From NCBI GenBank assembly GCA_002070205.1, contig MWCU01000035.1, positions 62,001 to 126,000 of the forward strand: 64,000 bases of DNA, written 5' to 3'. This DNA is from Firmicutes bacterium ADurb.Bin182 (lineage in GTDB: Bacteria > Bacillota > Clostridia > Christensenellales > CAG-138). Positions 34,078-42,717 of this stretch are shown here, one piece after another (positions within the stretch are counted from its first letter, which is position 1; each line of letters opens with the position of its first letter). The translations under genes were made by a program, and so were the position numbers. The notes below the pieces were generated by a model, which saw only the letters and a program-made list of their open reading frames with translations, was not told the DNA's origin and made no database searches.

Positions 34078-34568
34078 TCCGGCCGGTATTTCTCGATAAG
34101 TTTGTTTACCCAATCAGGCTGTGGCGCTTCTATCACGGTGAAGGGCTTGCCCTCCTCTACGGATCCTTCCGGAAACATAAAGATTACCGGACCTTCCCGA
34201 AGCCTGTTTTCCCGTACCGCGGCATAGAAGAGCGCGTAGGTTTCATAACCCTCGAAATAAGTCAATATTGTTATCCGCCCCCATTCCTGCGGGAGAATCT
34301 TTTCGTATTGCCGGTCTTTCATGACATCCACGCTTATTTGCGCGGTTTTGCCGTCCGAACCGGTGATGTATTTTTCGTTCAATTCCGGTATTACGACGAT
34401 CGCGCCTTTTATTGGCTTGCTTGTATATCCGTCCACGACCTGTATCCGTATTTGTCCCCGTTTTTGAAGCGGGAGATTGCTACTGAATACAAGCATTAAT
34501 ACGGGTACGAGAATTGCAAGGGAGATTATTCCGCTTATCATCAGCTTATGGTTCCCGGATAACTTCAA
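34074..34568 (-). CDS. Membrane-anchored protein with a carboxypeptidase-regulatory-like domain
   Basis: A 164-residue protein with an N-terminal membrane helix (about 9-29), then QIRIQVVDGYTSKPIKGA and TGSDGKTAQISV, typical of CarboxypepD_reg/Cna-B-like beta sandwiches, and an outward C-terminal half. I recognise no named family. It could be an envelope accessory protein. It lies alone between the isomerase-like gene and pgi, which is divergent. Confidence 0.65.
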   Translation of the reverse strand: MKLSGNHKLMISGIISLAILVPVLMLVFSSNLPLQKRGQIRIQVVDGYTSKPIKGAIVVIPELNEKYITGSDGKTAQISVDVMKDRQYEKILPQEWGRITILTYFEGYETYALFYAAVRENRLREGPVIFMFPEGSVEEGKPFTVIEAPQPDWVNKLIEKYRPD

Positions 34569-34656
34569 GAAGCATCATCCTCAATCGCTTGATATATTAA
34601 AGATATGCGGTATGTTTATACCCGTATGTTTTTTTCGTTTATGTTAAACAGGACTG

Positions 34657-34665
34657 TGGTATAAT
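34657..34665 (+). promoter_or_regulatory. Extended -10 promoter of pgi
   Basis: TGGTATAAT (TG-n-TATAAT) 25 bases before the pgi start codon. The -35 is poor (TTTATG at 16 bases). Confidence 0.6.
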
Positions 34666-34690
34666 TTACAAAAAACGGGGGGCACTGTAA

Positions 34691-36112
34691 ATGCGATACA
34701 AAGATCCTGACTGGTGCGAAAAAATGAGGATACGCTTTGATTATAACAATATGATGAGCGATATGATAGGCAAGCAAGGGATAAGCAAACGCGAAATCGA
34801 AGACATTGAGCCCCGCGCCGAAAAAGCGGTCCTCGGCATGGCTGAAAAACGGCATTCTATGAAATGGAGAGAACTGCCTTATATAAACGAATCGGTTATC
34901 GGCGATATTCTTGAAACCTCTGATGAAATACGGAGCAGGTTTGAAAATTTCGTCATTCTCGGTATCGGCGGAAGCGCTTTGGGGCCTGTTGCGGCGCAGC
35001 AGGCGCTTAATCACCAAAGATACAATGAGCTGAACAATGCCGCAAGAAAAGGGCCTCGTTTGTATATAGAAGACAATATCGATCCTGAACGCATGAACTC
35101 GCTGCTTGATATAATCGATGTTAAGAAATCTATGTTCAACTGCATAACAAAATCTGGCGGCACCTCCGAAACCATGGCACAGCTTATGATCGTGACCGGC
35201 ATTTTGAAGCAGCGTTTGAACGGGTCATTCGGAAGCAATATTATCGCGACTACCGATGCGAACCGGGGAAGCCTTATTAAAATCGCGCGCGATTATAAAC
35301 TTCGAACGTTTTATATCCCCGAAGGAGTCGGCGGCAGATTCAGCGAATTGTCACCCGTCGGATTGCTGCCCGCCGCGGTCTGTGGTATAGATATAAAGGA
35401 ATTGCTTGCGGGAGCTGCCTATATGGACAGGTTATGCGGGGAAAGCGATTTTCGGAAAAATCCGGCGTACATGATGTCTGTCATGCAATTGATCGCGATG
35501 GAAAAGGGCTGCAATATCTCGGTTTTCATGCCATATTCCGACGCGTTAAAATACATGTCGGACTGGTACGCGCAGCTGTGGGCGGAATCTTTGGGCAAAA
35601 AGTTCGATCGCAGCGGAAAGATCGTAAATACGGGTCAGACTCCCGTCAAGGCTCTCGGAGTCACGGATCAGCATTCGCAGATACAGCTTTATACGGAAGG
35701 GCCGTATGATAAGGTGGTCACGTTTTTAAAAACGGATAAATTCAGAACGGTCGTTGAGATCCCTCGCGAATTTGAGGATATGAAGGACGTATCCTTTTTG
35801 GGCGGACATACTCTGAACGAATTGTTAAGCGCGGAACAAGCAGCCACGGAATACGCGCTCAGCAAGAGCGGTCATATGAACAACAAGATAACGCTTCCCG
35901 AGGTCAACGCCTTTACTATAGGGCAGCTGATATTTATGCTCGAAATGGCAACGGCTTTCGCGGGAGAGCTCCTCAATATAAACGCTTTTGATCAGCCCGG
36001 CGTAGAGGAAGGCAAGAACGCCGCATTCGCTTTATTGGGCAGACCGGGATATGAAGGGAAGAAGGCGGAGCTCGGATTTGCGCCCAAAAAGCTGCCGGAC
36101 TACGTTATTTGA
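34691..36112 (+). CDS. pgi: Glucose-6-phosphate isomerase
   Basis: A glycolytic/gluconeogenic enzyme interconverting glucose 6-phosphate and fructose 6-phosphate. The 473-residue protein has the SIS-fold signatures: VILGIGGSALGP near 98, CITKSGGTSETMAQ near 153, GVGGRFSELSPVG near 212, the Glu in AQLWAESLGKKFDR near 297, DQHSQIQLYTEGP near 325, and a C-terminal Lys-containing QPGVEEGKN near 435. The spaced GGGG site ends 9 bases before the ATG. No other sugar-metabolism gene is coupled to it apart from the TIM barrel protein 0.6 kb upstream on the same strand. Confidence 0.96.
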   Translation: MRYKDPDWCEKMRIRFDYNNMMSDMIGKQGISKREIEDIEPRAEKAVLGMAEKRHSMKWRELPYINESVIGDILETSDEIRSRFENFVILGIGGSALGPVAAQQALNHQRYNELNNAARKGPRLYIEDNIDPERMNSLLDIIDVKKSMFNCITKSGGTSETMAQLMIVTGILKQRLNGSFGSNIIATTDANRGSLIKIARDYKLRTFYIPEGVGGRFSELSPVGLLPAAVCGIDIKELLAGAAYMDRLCGESDFRKNPAYMMSVMQLIAMEKGCNISVFMPYSDALKYMSDWYAQLWAESLGKKFDRSGKIVNTGQTPVKALGVTDQHSQIQLYTEGPYDKVVTFLKTDKFRTVVEIPREFEDMKDVSFLGGHTLNELLSAEQAATEYALSKSGHMNNKITLPEVNAFTIGQLIFMLEMATAFAGELLNINAFDQPGVEEGKNAAFALLGRPGYEGKKAELGFAPKKLPDYVI

Positions 36113-36208
36113 TATGTTACCAAACTGTAAAAAGGTCCCTCGAAGATGACATCGGCGTCGATTTCGGTTACAATGTATTCGTACGCAACATTTGAAGGGT
36201 AATCGGAT

Positions 36209-37339
36209 ATGACTAAACGCGCTTATATAATAGTTTCCGCGATATTGATAGTATTAATAGTCGTCGCCTGCGCAAAACAGGAGCCGGAAGAGTCTGCTCC
36301 GGTTACGGAGGCTCCTTCTCCCGCTGTTCAGGATAACAAGCCTTTTTCCGCCGCAGAGCATCTTATCGGGTTCGTCATTAAGGATGACGAGCAGATAAGC
36401 AGCTATATGCTTAAACACGGGTTTCTTCACACGGCCGGGAATTTGGGCTATGCCTCGCGGCTTTTTACGTTCGGCGGATCATCGTCCGCCGAGGATGCTG
36501 TGCGGTCCGCCGTGGAGGCCGGCTGTGAAGGGCTTGTAATATACGATCCGGATTCGGTCTATCATGATGCGATAAAGCTGGCTTCCGACAACGGTATTTA
36601 TGTGGTCGTGCCTTATTATGAAACGACTGCCGACGGAGTGGATTCCAATGTTGTCGCGGACGACCGCGAATACCTTGAAGAGGTTGCAAGATCGGTCGCG
36701 GAGCGCATGAGGGAAAGGAAGCTCAAAACCGGAAGACTTATGGTTTACGGATGGAGCACGGATTTTTGCTTTGCTGAGTTTAAAAAGGCGATCGCACAAT
36801 ACTATCCCGAATACAGCGTCACGGAATTTACGAGAACCCAGGAGGACAGGCAGGCTGCCATAGACGAACTCGCAGACTTCATATTGAATAACAGGGATAT
36901 CAAAGGCTTGTTTTGCATAGACAGCGACGGGTCTTTTATAGCTGTTAAAGCGCGTGAGAAGTCTCAAAAAGACTTTAAAAACTTAAAGCCGACTCCGACG
37001 CCAAAGCCTACGCCAACTCCGGCATCGCCCGTTCCGAACGAGGCTACGCCGGTGCCTGAGGCGTTGCTGAAAGACATCATCATTACCGTTTTCGGTTCCG
37101 GAATCACAAACGAAAATGTTGAGTTGATGGAAGACAACGATATATACGCGCTTGTTTCGGCCCCTTATTATGAGGCCGCGGCGCATTCCGCAATGCTTCT
37201 GGACAAGCTGATGCGCGGCGAAAGCGTACCCAAGCATCAAACGCTGAACATTCCCATTGTCAGGCAGGACACTATGCATAAGTATCTTGCCGTTTACAAT
37301 CAGGTAATCGATTTGTTCGAATTGCAAAACGTTCAATGA
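36209..37339 (+). CDS. Sugar-binding-like lipoprotein with an internal Pro/Thr linker
   Basis: A 376-residue lipoprotein. The signal peptide ends in lipobox VVAC (about 18-21), then an acidic/Pro linker. A type I periplasmic-binding fold follows (LIGFVIKDD, GCEGLVIYDPDS, GIYVVVPYYET, IKGLFCIDSDGS). Unusually, the domain is interrupted at about 256-280 by a P-T-P-K repeat linker before it resumes (IIITVFGSG, ALVSAPYYEAA). No transporter genes accompany it. Instead its stop overlaps the rodA start as ATGA, suggesting a sensory or scaffolding role in wall synthesis, which is inference. Confidence 0.75.
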   Translation: MTKRAYIIVSAILIVLIVVACAKQEPEESAPVTEAPSPAVQDNKPFSAAEHLIGFVIKDDEQISSYMLKHGFLHTAGNLGYASRLFTFGGSSSAEDAVRSAVEAGCEGLVIYDPDSVYHDAIKLASDNGIYVVVPYYETTADGVDSNVVADDREYLEEVARSVAERMRERKLKTGRLMVYGWSTDFCFAEFKKAIAQYYPEYSVTEFTRTQEDRQAAIDELADFILNNRDIKGLFCIDSDGSFIAVKAREKSQKDFKNLKPTPTPKPTPTPASPVPNEATPVPEALLKDIIITVFGSGITNENVELMEDNDIYALVSAPYYEAAAHSAMLLDKLMRGESVPKHQTLNIPIVRQDTMHKYLAVYNQVIDLFELQNVQ

Positions 37340-38490
37340 GCATACTGGATAAAAAACTTATAAAAAACCTTGATTATTTTACTATTGCCGTAGTATTCGC
37401 ATTGGTTTGCTTCGGTTTGGTAAGCATTGCGAGTATCATGGCTTCTCCGTTTGACGGCAAAGAGGCAACGCTCAGCGATTATATTCAAAAACTGAACTTG
37501 GAGTATGTGGAGCGTCAAATCGTAAATTTCCTTGTCGGGATCGCGGCCATGCTTATCGTGCTGGTAATCGATTATCATATGCTCAAAGGTTTCATCAACT
37601 ATATATATTACGCCAATGTCGCTTTGCTTTTGATACTTCTTTTGGCTGGGGAATCCACGCGCGGAATATTCGGCTGGTTCAAAATCGGCACGCGGATGTT
37701 CCAGCCTTCCGAGCTCTGTAAAATTTCACTTATAGTAATGATTTCGAAAATAGTCTCCGATTCCATGGATCGCGACGGCAGTCTCAAGCGATTCAAGGAG
37801 ATTATGAAAGCGCTTGTATATTTTATCGTTCCGTTTTTTCTCGTATACAAACAGCCGGATATGGGTACGGCTTTTGTATTCATTGCCATTCTTTTCTGCA
37901 TTTTTTTCGTGGGAAGGATCAATTGGAAGTACATTGCGGGAGCTGTCCTGTTTTCAGCCGCGGCGCTCCCTTTGACCTATTTTTATCTGATTACTCCTGA
38001 CCAGAAAAACCGAATAGATTCATTTTTGAATCCCGGCCGCGATGCCCGGGGCCTTGACTACAATGTCATTCAGTCTAAAACATCGATAGGTTCGGGACAA
38101 TTGAACGGACGGGGCTTCTTTACGGACGGAACGCTCGCGCAGCTTAAATACGTTCCCGAACGGCATACGGATTTCGTATTTTCAGGCATCGTTGAGGGAG
38201 TCGGATTTATCGGCGGAACTATTCTTATTGCATTATATTTTGTTCTCATTTTCCGTTGGCTTTGGATCGCGGCGAAGGCGAAGGATAATTTCGGGACCTG
38301 TCTTGTGACGGGCTGTTTGGGCATGCTGGCCGCGCATGTGTTTGAGAACGTCGGAATGACGATGGGGCTTATGCCCGTTACCGGAATACCGCTTCCGTTT
38401 ATCAGCTACGGGGGATCCAACCTTTTGACCAATATGATTGCCGTCGGGATAGTGCTCAATGTCTGGATGCGGCGTCCGGCTCGCCGCTGA
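37336..38490 (+). CDS. rodA: Rod-shape SEDS glycosyltransferase RodA
   Basis: A 384-residue polytopic peptidoglycan polymerase of the elongasome. It has RGIFGWFKIGTRMFQPSELCKI, KQPDMGTAFVFI with the catalytic Asp, GLDYNVIQSKTSIGSGQLNGRG, HTDFVFSGIVEGVG and VTGIPLPFISYGGSN. The long RodA-type loop and its position before spoIVFA/spoIVFB match the Clostridial order (rodA-[mgsA]-spoIVFA-spoIVFB), so I call rodA rather than ftsW. Translation is coupled to the lipoprotein gene. The minCDE and mreBCD genes usually found upstream are absent here. Confidence 0.9.
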   Translation: MSILDKKLIKNLDYFTIAVVFALVCFGLVSIASIMASPFDGKEATLSDYIQKLNLEYVERQIVNFLVGIAAMLIVLVIDYHMLKGFINYIYYANVALLLILLLAGESTRGIFGWFKIGTRMFQPSELCKISLIVMISKIVSDSMDRDGSLKRFKEIMKALVYFIVPFFLVYKQPDMGTAFVFIAILFCIFFVGRINWKYIAGAVLFSAAALPLTYFYLITPDQKNRIDSFLNPGRDARGLDYNVIQSKTSIGSGQLNGRGFFTDGTLAQLKYVPERHTDFVFSGIVEGVGFIGGTILIALYFVLIFRWLWIAAKAKDNFGTCLVTGCLGMLAAHVFENVGMTMGLMPVTGIPLPFISYGGSNLLTNMIAVGIVLNVWMRRPARR

Positions 38491-38491
38491 A

Positions 38492-38520
38492 TAATATACT
38501 TTCGTACATGAACATATTCC
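38492..38520 (+). promoter_or_regulatory. Candidate sigma-E promoter for spoIVFA-spoIVFB
   Basis: TAATATA (38492-38498; 6 of 7 to the B. subtilis sigma-E -35 KMATATT), a 14-base spacer and CATATTCC (38513-38520; CATA core of the -10). Start of transcription would fall near 38526-38528, within the 5' arm of the hairpin at 38519. Confidence 0.45.
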
Positions 38521-38555
38521 CCTCCTCATATATTTGATTGAGGAGGGGTTTTTTT
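38519..38555 (+). terminator. Terminator hairpin that also sequesters the spoIVFA ribosome site
   Basis: CCCCTCCTCA (38519-38528) pairs perfectly with TGAGGAGGGG (38539-38548) around a 10-base loop, then seven T (38549-38555) run directly into ATG 38556. It is a textbook intrinsic terminator for rodA transcripts. Its 3' arm is at the same time the only Shine-Dalgarno of spoIVFA. Confidence 0.85.
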
Positions 38556-39254
38556 ATGGATGATTTGCAGCGCTTGAACACAACGCCTTTTGTTTCGGCT
38601 CAATACGCGGGCAAATGCGAAGGAAATAAAAAAGTCTCGCTGAAAAAGGGCATATTTAATCGATCCCGGAGAAAGAAGTTCAAAAGAACGGCGCGCAATC
38701 CGGCATACGCCGCTTCTATGCTGATAAAAATCTGTATGTGCGCAGGTGCATGCGCGTTGGTGCTGCTGATCAAGCTTTCGAATACCCCGGAAACAAACAG
38801 AGCCGCAGATGCGGCAATTCAGACTGCGACGGATGAACCGGACCTTGAGCAGATGCTGGGGAAGCTCAGATTTGTGGAGCTTCCGGCTATACTGTCCGTA
38901 TTCGGCGACGCCGAAAAGCTGACCATGCCGGTATCCTCGGGAACCGCGCAAATAGTTGACGATGAACGGATGATGCAGATACTGACTGAGGGCGATTCAA
39001 AAGTCGTCGCATCGGGTTCCGGAACGGTAAGCGAGATAGGCGAGGATGATGCCCTCGGCATGTATGTTAAAATCAGGCACGATGACGATATGGAAAGCAT
39101 ATATTACGGTTTCAGCGAGATTGCCGTCGAGCAGGGACAGCCTGTAAAACAGTTGGACACATTGGGTACTCTTAACAGCGACGGCATACTCAGCGTCAGG
39201 GTACACGTAAACGGCAGACCGCGCAACCCCGCGAACTTTCTGAGCTTTCCGTAA
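38556..39254 (+). CDS. spoIVFA: SpoIVFA-like M23-domain protein, regulator of the sigma-K protease
   Basis: A 232-residue protein: basic N-terminal part (about 25-55), one membrane helix (about 57-77), then a degenerate M23/LytM domain (about 140-232) with GSGTVSEIGEDDALGMYVKIRHDD and GILSVRVHVNGRPRNPANF, lacking the zinc ligands of active endopeptidases. In B. subtilis SpoIVFA holds the SpoIVFB protease inactive in the outer forespore membrane until SpoIVB cleaves it. Identification rests on fold, topology and the SpoIVFB gene directly downstream. Start ATG after GAGGAGGGG. Confidence 0.82.
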   Translation: MDDLQRLNTTPFVSAQYAGKCEGNKKVSLKKGIFNRSRRKKFKRTARNPAYAASMLIKICMCAGACALVLLIKLSNTPETNRAADAAIQTATDEPDLEQMLGKLRFVELPAILSVFGDAEKLTMPVSSGTAQIVDDERMMQILTEGDSKVVASGSGTVSEIGEDDALGMYVKIRHDDDMESIYYGFSEIAVEQGQPVKQLDTLGTLNSDGILSVRVHVNGRPRNPANFLSFP

Positions 39255-39266
39255 AAGGCAGGACAA

Positions 39267-40157
39267 GTGCATTTATTTACGATAGGAAACACAAAAATAA
39301 AATGCGGCATCGTCCTGCTTGCGGTTATTCCGGTTGCGATAATATTCGGAAAATCAGATATTTTATTCACTGCGTTCATATCGCTTACATTGCATGAACT
39401 CAGCCATACATTGATAGCGGGAGCCGTCGGATACAAGGTTTTGTCCGTAGAATTGCAGCCGTTCGGGTTCGTAGCTAACTTATCGGGAAATTCATTGCTT
39501 CCCGAGTGCGAGCTTGCGATTGCGGCGGGAGGACCGGTATGCAGCCTTATATCGGCGACAGGCGCACTTGCGGCAGTATCCGCGTTTCCCGATTTTGGGC
39601 CGGCGCTGCATTTTTTCGCACAGTTTAACCTGATGCTGGCGGTGTTGAATCTGCTGCCGGCGCTGCCTCTGGACGGCGGAAGGATGCTTCGGGCGCTTTT
39701 ATCAAAACGGCTCAGACCCAGAACGGCTACTTTGATCGGAATCTGGTCGGGCATCGTTATTAGCGCGTTGATGGTCGCCGCAGCGATAGGGCTGCTTATA
39801 AAAAATACTGTCAACATAACTTTATTCATTATCGGATTTTTTTTATTGGCAGCAGCCGTAAAGGAGTACAGGAATATTGACGGTATGCAGCTTTCGGCAC
39901 TTATGGCGCGCTCGGATTCGCTTCGGCGCGGCGAACGGCTGAAGCTGTGCCATACGGCCATGCATTTTGGCGTCACCGCGGCGGAAGCGTTGAAAACGAC
40001 GCATGCGGGGCGCTTTAACGTTATTCTGGTCGTAGATGACACGATGCGTAAACTGGGTGAGCTCGATGAGGGGAAGCTGATAGAAGGAATCGCAAGATAC
40101 GGGAGCGGAATAACGATCGGCAGGCTTGTGCGGTTAATTGACCGCTTAGATAATTGA
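39267..40157 (+). CDS. spoIVFB: SpoIVFB-type intramembrane metalloprotease (M50)
   Basis: A 296-residue site-2 protease that releases sigma-K from its pro-form during sporulation. The zinc motif HELSH is at residues 43-47 inside a membrane helix, and the third ligand motif LPALPLDGGR is at about 131-140. About five helices precede a cytoplasmic CBS-like domain (about 205-296: MARSDSLRRG, NVILVVDD, ITIGRLVRLID), as in SpoIVFB. The start is GTG 39267 with a modest AGGCAGGA upstream, 12 bases after spoIVFA. Confidence 0.9.
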   Translation: MHLFTIGNTKIKCGIVLLAVIPVAIIFGKSDILFTAFISLTLHELSHTLIAGAVGYKVLSVELQPFGFVANLSGNSLLPECELAIAAGGPVCSLISATGALAAVSAFPDFGPALHFFAQFNLMLAVLNLLPALPLDGGRMLRALLSKRLRPRTATLIGIWSGIVISALMVAAAIGLLIKNTVNITLFIIGFFLLAAAVKEYRNIDGMQLSALMARSDSLRRGERLKLCHTAMHFGVTAAEALKTTHAGRFNVILVVDDTMRKLGELDEGKLIEGIARYGSGITIGRLVRLIDRLDN

Positions 40158-40200
40158 TGATACACTTTGAGTTGATTTAGTTTTAATACCGGAGGATACG

Positions 40201-42036
40201 TTGGACGAAAATATACTGAACAGAATGCTCGGCGCCGTAGAAAAACCGGCGAGATACAGCGGCGCTGAGCTGAACATGATCAAAAAAAAGGACGCGGCCG
40301 TAAAATTTGCGCTTTGCTTTCCTGACATTTATGAGATAGGCATGTCTCATTTGGGGTCGCGCATTTTATATCATATAATCAATAAGCGCGAGGATGCTTT
40401 ATGTGAACGGGTTTTTGCTCCCTGGCCCGATATGGAGGAGCAATTACGCCGGAACTCGGTATCCTTATTTACTCTGGAATCAAAGCGCCCGCTTCGCGAA
40501 TTTGATATAATCGGTTTTTCTTTGCTTTATGAGTTGTGCTACACAAATATCCTTACCGTTTTGGAACTTGCCGGCATACCTGCGTATTCCGGTGAAAGAG
40601 GCGAGGATATGCCGCTCATTATATGCGGCGGAACCTGCGCTGTAAATCCCGAACCGGTTGCTGATTTTATGGATGCGGTATTGATAGGCGACGGGGAGGA
40701 AATGGTTGGCGAGGTGCTGGATGCTTATAATAAAGCAAAAGCAAAAGGACTTGGCAAGCAAAAGATATTGCTTGAGCTTTCCCGAATCGAGGGCGTATAC
40801 GTACCTTCATTCTATAAACCGGTATACTCTGAAGACGGCCTATATAAAGGCATCATTAAGATTATCGGCGAAGCGCCGGATAAAATTAAAAGAAGAGTCG
40901 TAAAGGATCTTGACAAGGCCGAATATATAGGCAAGCCCATAGTTCCGTATCTGCCGATAGTTCATGACAGGATAGCCGTTGAAGTATTCAGGGGCTGCAC
41001 GCGGGGCTGCCGTTTTTGCCAGGCAGGCTATATATACAGGCCTTTGAGGGAGCGAAAACGGGAGACCGTGATAAAGCTTGCAAACGAGCTTATAGACTGC
41101 ACGGGTTATGACGAGATATCCTTATTTTCGCTAAGCACCGGTGATTATTCCGAATTTCATGAGCTGGTACCGGAGCTTCTGGATATGTTTGAAGATAAGA
41201 GGGTATCGCTCTCGCTGCCTTCTTTAAGGATCGATTCATCCGTAAAGAAAGACCTCGAGCGCATGAGGTCCGTGAGAAAAGCCGGCTTGACGTTTGCTCC
41301 CGAGGCAGGCACACAAAGAATGCGCGATGTGATAAACAAGGGTGTGACCGAGGAGGATCTTTTAAAAAGAGCGGAAGAGGCTTTTGAGTCCGGCTGGAAC
41401 AGCCTGAAACTTTATTTTATGATCGGATTGCCGGGAGAAACGGAACGGGATCTCCTCGGAATCGCCGATCTCGCGCGAAAGGTTTCGGATGCTTATTACA
41501 GCATGCCGAAAGAAAAGCGGGATAAAGGTCTCAGGCTCAGCGTCAGTGCGTCTACATTTGTCCCCAAGCCCTTTACGCCTTTTCAATGGGAACCTCAGAA
41601 TACGCCGGATGAGATAAAGCAAAAGCAGCAATTCCTTAAATCCGCGCTCAAAGGCATACGCGGAGTTGAGTTTTCATATCACGGGTCAGAAAGCAGCATA
41701 CTTGAGGCCGTATTTTCACGGGGCGACAGAAGGTTGTCAAGGCTTCTGCTCACCGCCCATGAAAACGGCTGCCGTTTTGATTCCTGGACCGAGCACTTTA
41801 ATTTCGGCGCATGGATCAAAGCATTCGAAGAATGCGAAATCGCTCCCTCCCTGTACGCTAACAGGCGCAGGGATATAGATGAACCGCTGCCGTGGGATCA
41901 TATTGACGCTTTGGTGTCTAAAGAGTATTTGAAGCGCGAGTATAAAAAATCCCGGGAGGCTAAAAAAACGGCTGATTGCCGAAAAGGCTGCAACGGATGT
42001 TTCGGAGAGCATTGTGCGGATTATTGCAAGATTTGA
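40201..42036 (+). CDS. B12-binding-like radical SAM protein (TIGR03960 type)
   Basis: A 611-residue enzyme. The N-terminal domain (about 30-170) resembles a cobalamin-binding Rossmann fold with GMSHLGSRIL, PLIICGGTCAVNPEP and DAVLIGDGEE. The radical SAM core carries CTRGCRFCQAG near residue 265. The C-terminus is Cys-rich (CRKGCNGCFGEHC). It matches the family always found next to, or fused with, the TIGR03936 radical SAM-linked protein. The substrate is unknown; a tRNA or rRNA modification role has been considered because of the rng/ribosomal context. TTG start 10 bases after GGAGG. It overlaps the partner gene by 23 bases. Confidence 0.9.
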   Translation: MDENILNRMLGAVEKPARYSGAELNMIKKKDAAVKFALCFPDIYEIGMSHLGSRILYHIINKREDALCERVFAPWPDMEEQLRRNSVSLFTLESKRPLREFDIIGFSLLYELCYTNILTVLELAGIPAYSGERGEDMPLIICGGTCAVNPEPVADFMDAVLIGDGEEMVGEVLDAYNKAKAKGLGKQKILLELSRIEGVYVPSFYKPVYSEDGLYKGIIKIIGEAPDKIKRRVVKDLDKAEYIGKPIVPYLPIVHDRIAVEVFRGCTRGCRFCQAGYIYRPLRERKRETVIKLANELIDCTGYDEISLFSLSTGDYSEFHELVPELLDMFEDKRVSLSLPSLRIDSSVKKDLERMRSVRKAGLTFAPEAGTQRMRDVINKGVTEEDLLKRAEEAFESGWNSLKLYFMIGLPGETERDLLGIADLARKVSDAYYSMPKEKRDKGLRLSVSASTFVPKPFTPFQWEPQNTPDEIKQKQQFLKSALKGIRGVEFSYHGSESSILEAVFSRGDRRLSRLLLTAHENGCRFDSWTEHFNFGAWIKAFEECEIAPSLYANRRRDIDEPLPWDHIDALVSKEYLKREYKKSREAKKTADCRKGCNGCFGEHCADYCKI

Positions 42037-42694
42037 GAAGGGCGGGCATGCGCGTTTTTTGTCGCATCTTGACGTCCTCAGAATGTTTCACAGGGCGTTT
42101 CGCAGGGCGGGGATCCCGATATCATATTCGGAGGGATTCAATCCGCATCCCCTGCTTTCGTTTGCTGCGGCTCTGGCAGTAGGCTATACGAGCGAATCCG
42201 AATGGCTGGACGCAAAGCTTGAAAGGGATATTGAAATATCCGAGTTCATGCGCAGTTTGAACGATTCGCTTCCGTGCGGATTCAGGCTGACGCAATGCTT
42301 TGCGGCGGAAGAACGCCTGCCGTCCTTAACAAAGCTTATGTGCGCAGCCGAGTACATTATAAGCCTTTCATATAATGAGCGGGAATTTCCTTCGAAGTTG
42401 GAAACGGCTGCAGAGAAGCTTATGTCAAATAATATATTTGTAAAAAAGCGCTCTAAAAGCGGTTTTAAAATTGTGGATATAAGACCGCTGGTGTATGATA
42501 TTCATGTGGAAACTTTGGGTGAGGGAGAAATTGCTTTATCCGTGACAGGCTGTTTGAACTCCTCGGAAAGCTTGAATATAGGTTTGCTTCTGGACAGTCT
42601 GTTTCAAATAGCCGGAAAGCCCGAAACGGTTTTCGTGCATCGCAGGCGGATATATTCAGATGACGGCACAATACTGCCGAAGTTTGGCGGTTAA
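42014..42694 (+). CDS. Radical SAM-linked protein (TIGR03936 / DUF2344)
   Basis: A 226-residue partner of the preceding enzyme. The hallmark N-terminus is R-I-I-A-R-F-E-K-G-G then HARFLSHLDVLRMFHRAFRR and YSEGFNPHPLLSFA, and the C-terminus has TVFVHRRRIY. The GTG 42014 start lies inside the upstream gene, preceded by GGAGAG. In many bacteria the two are fused into one chain, so they surely act together; the reaction is unknown. Confidence 0.92.
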   Translation: MRIIARFEKGGHARFLSHLDVLRMFHRAFRRAGIPISYSEGFNPHPLLSFAAALAVGYTSESEWLDAKLERDIEISEFMRSLNDSLPCGFRLTQCFAAEERLPSLTKLMCAAEYIISLSYNEREFPSKLETAAEKLMSNNIFVKKRSKSGFKIVDIRPLVYDIHVETLGEGEIALSVTGCLNSSESLNIGLLLDSLFQIAGKPETVFVHRRRIYSDDGTILPKFGG

Positions 42695-42717
42695 GCGTTT
42701 ATTAACGGAGTGGTTTT

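Noticed and set aside
34621-34660. Intrinsic terminator between the membrane protein gene and pgi
   Set aside because: T-rich stretch without a stable preceding stem.
39104-40165. Long minus-strand frame (353 codons) opposite spoIVFB
   Set aside because: Same reasoning: plus-strand HELSH and LPLDGGR motifs prove the coding strand.
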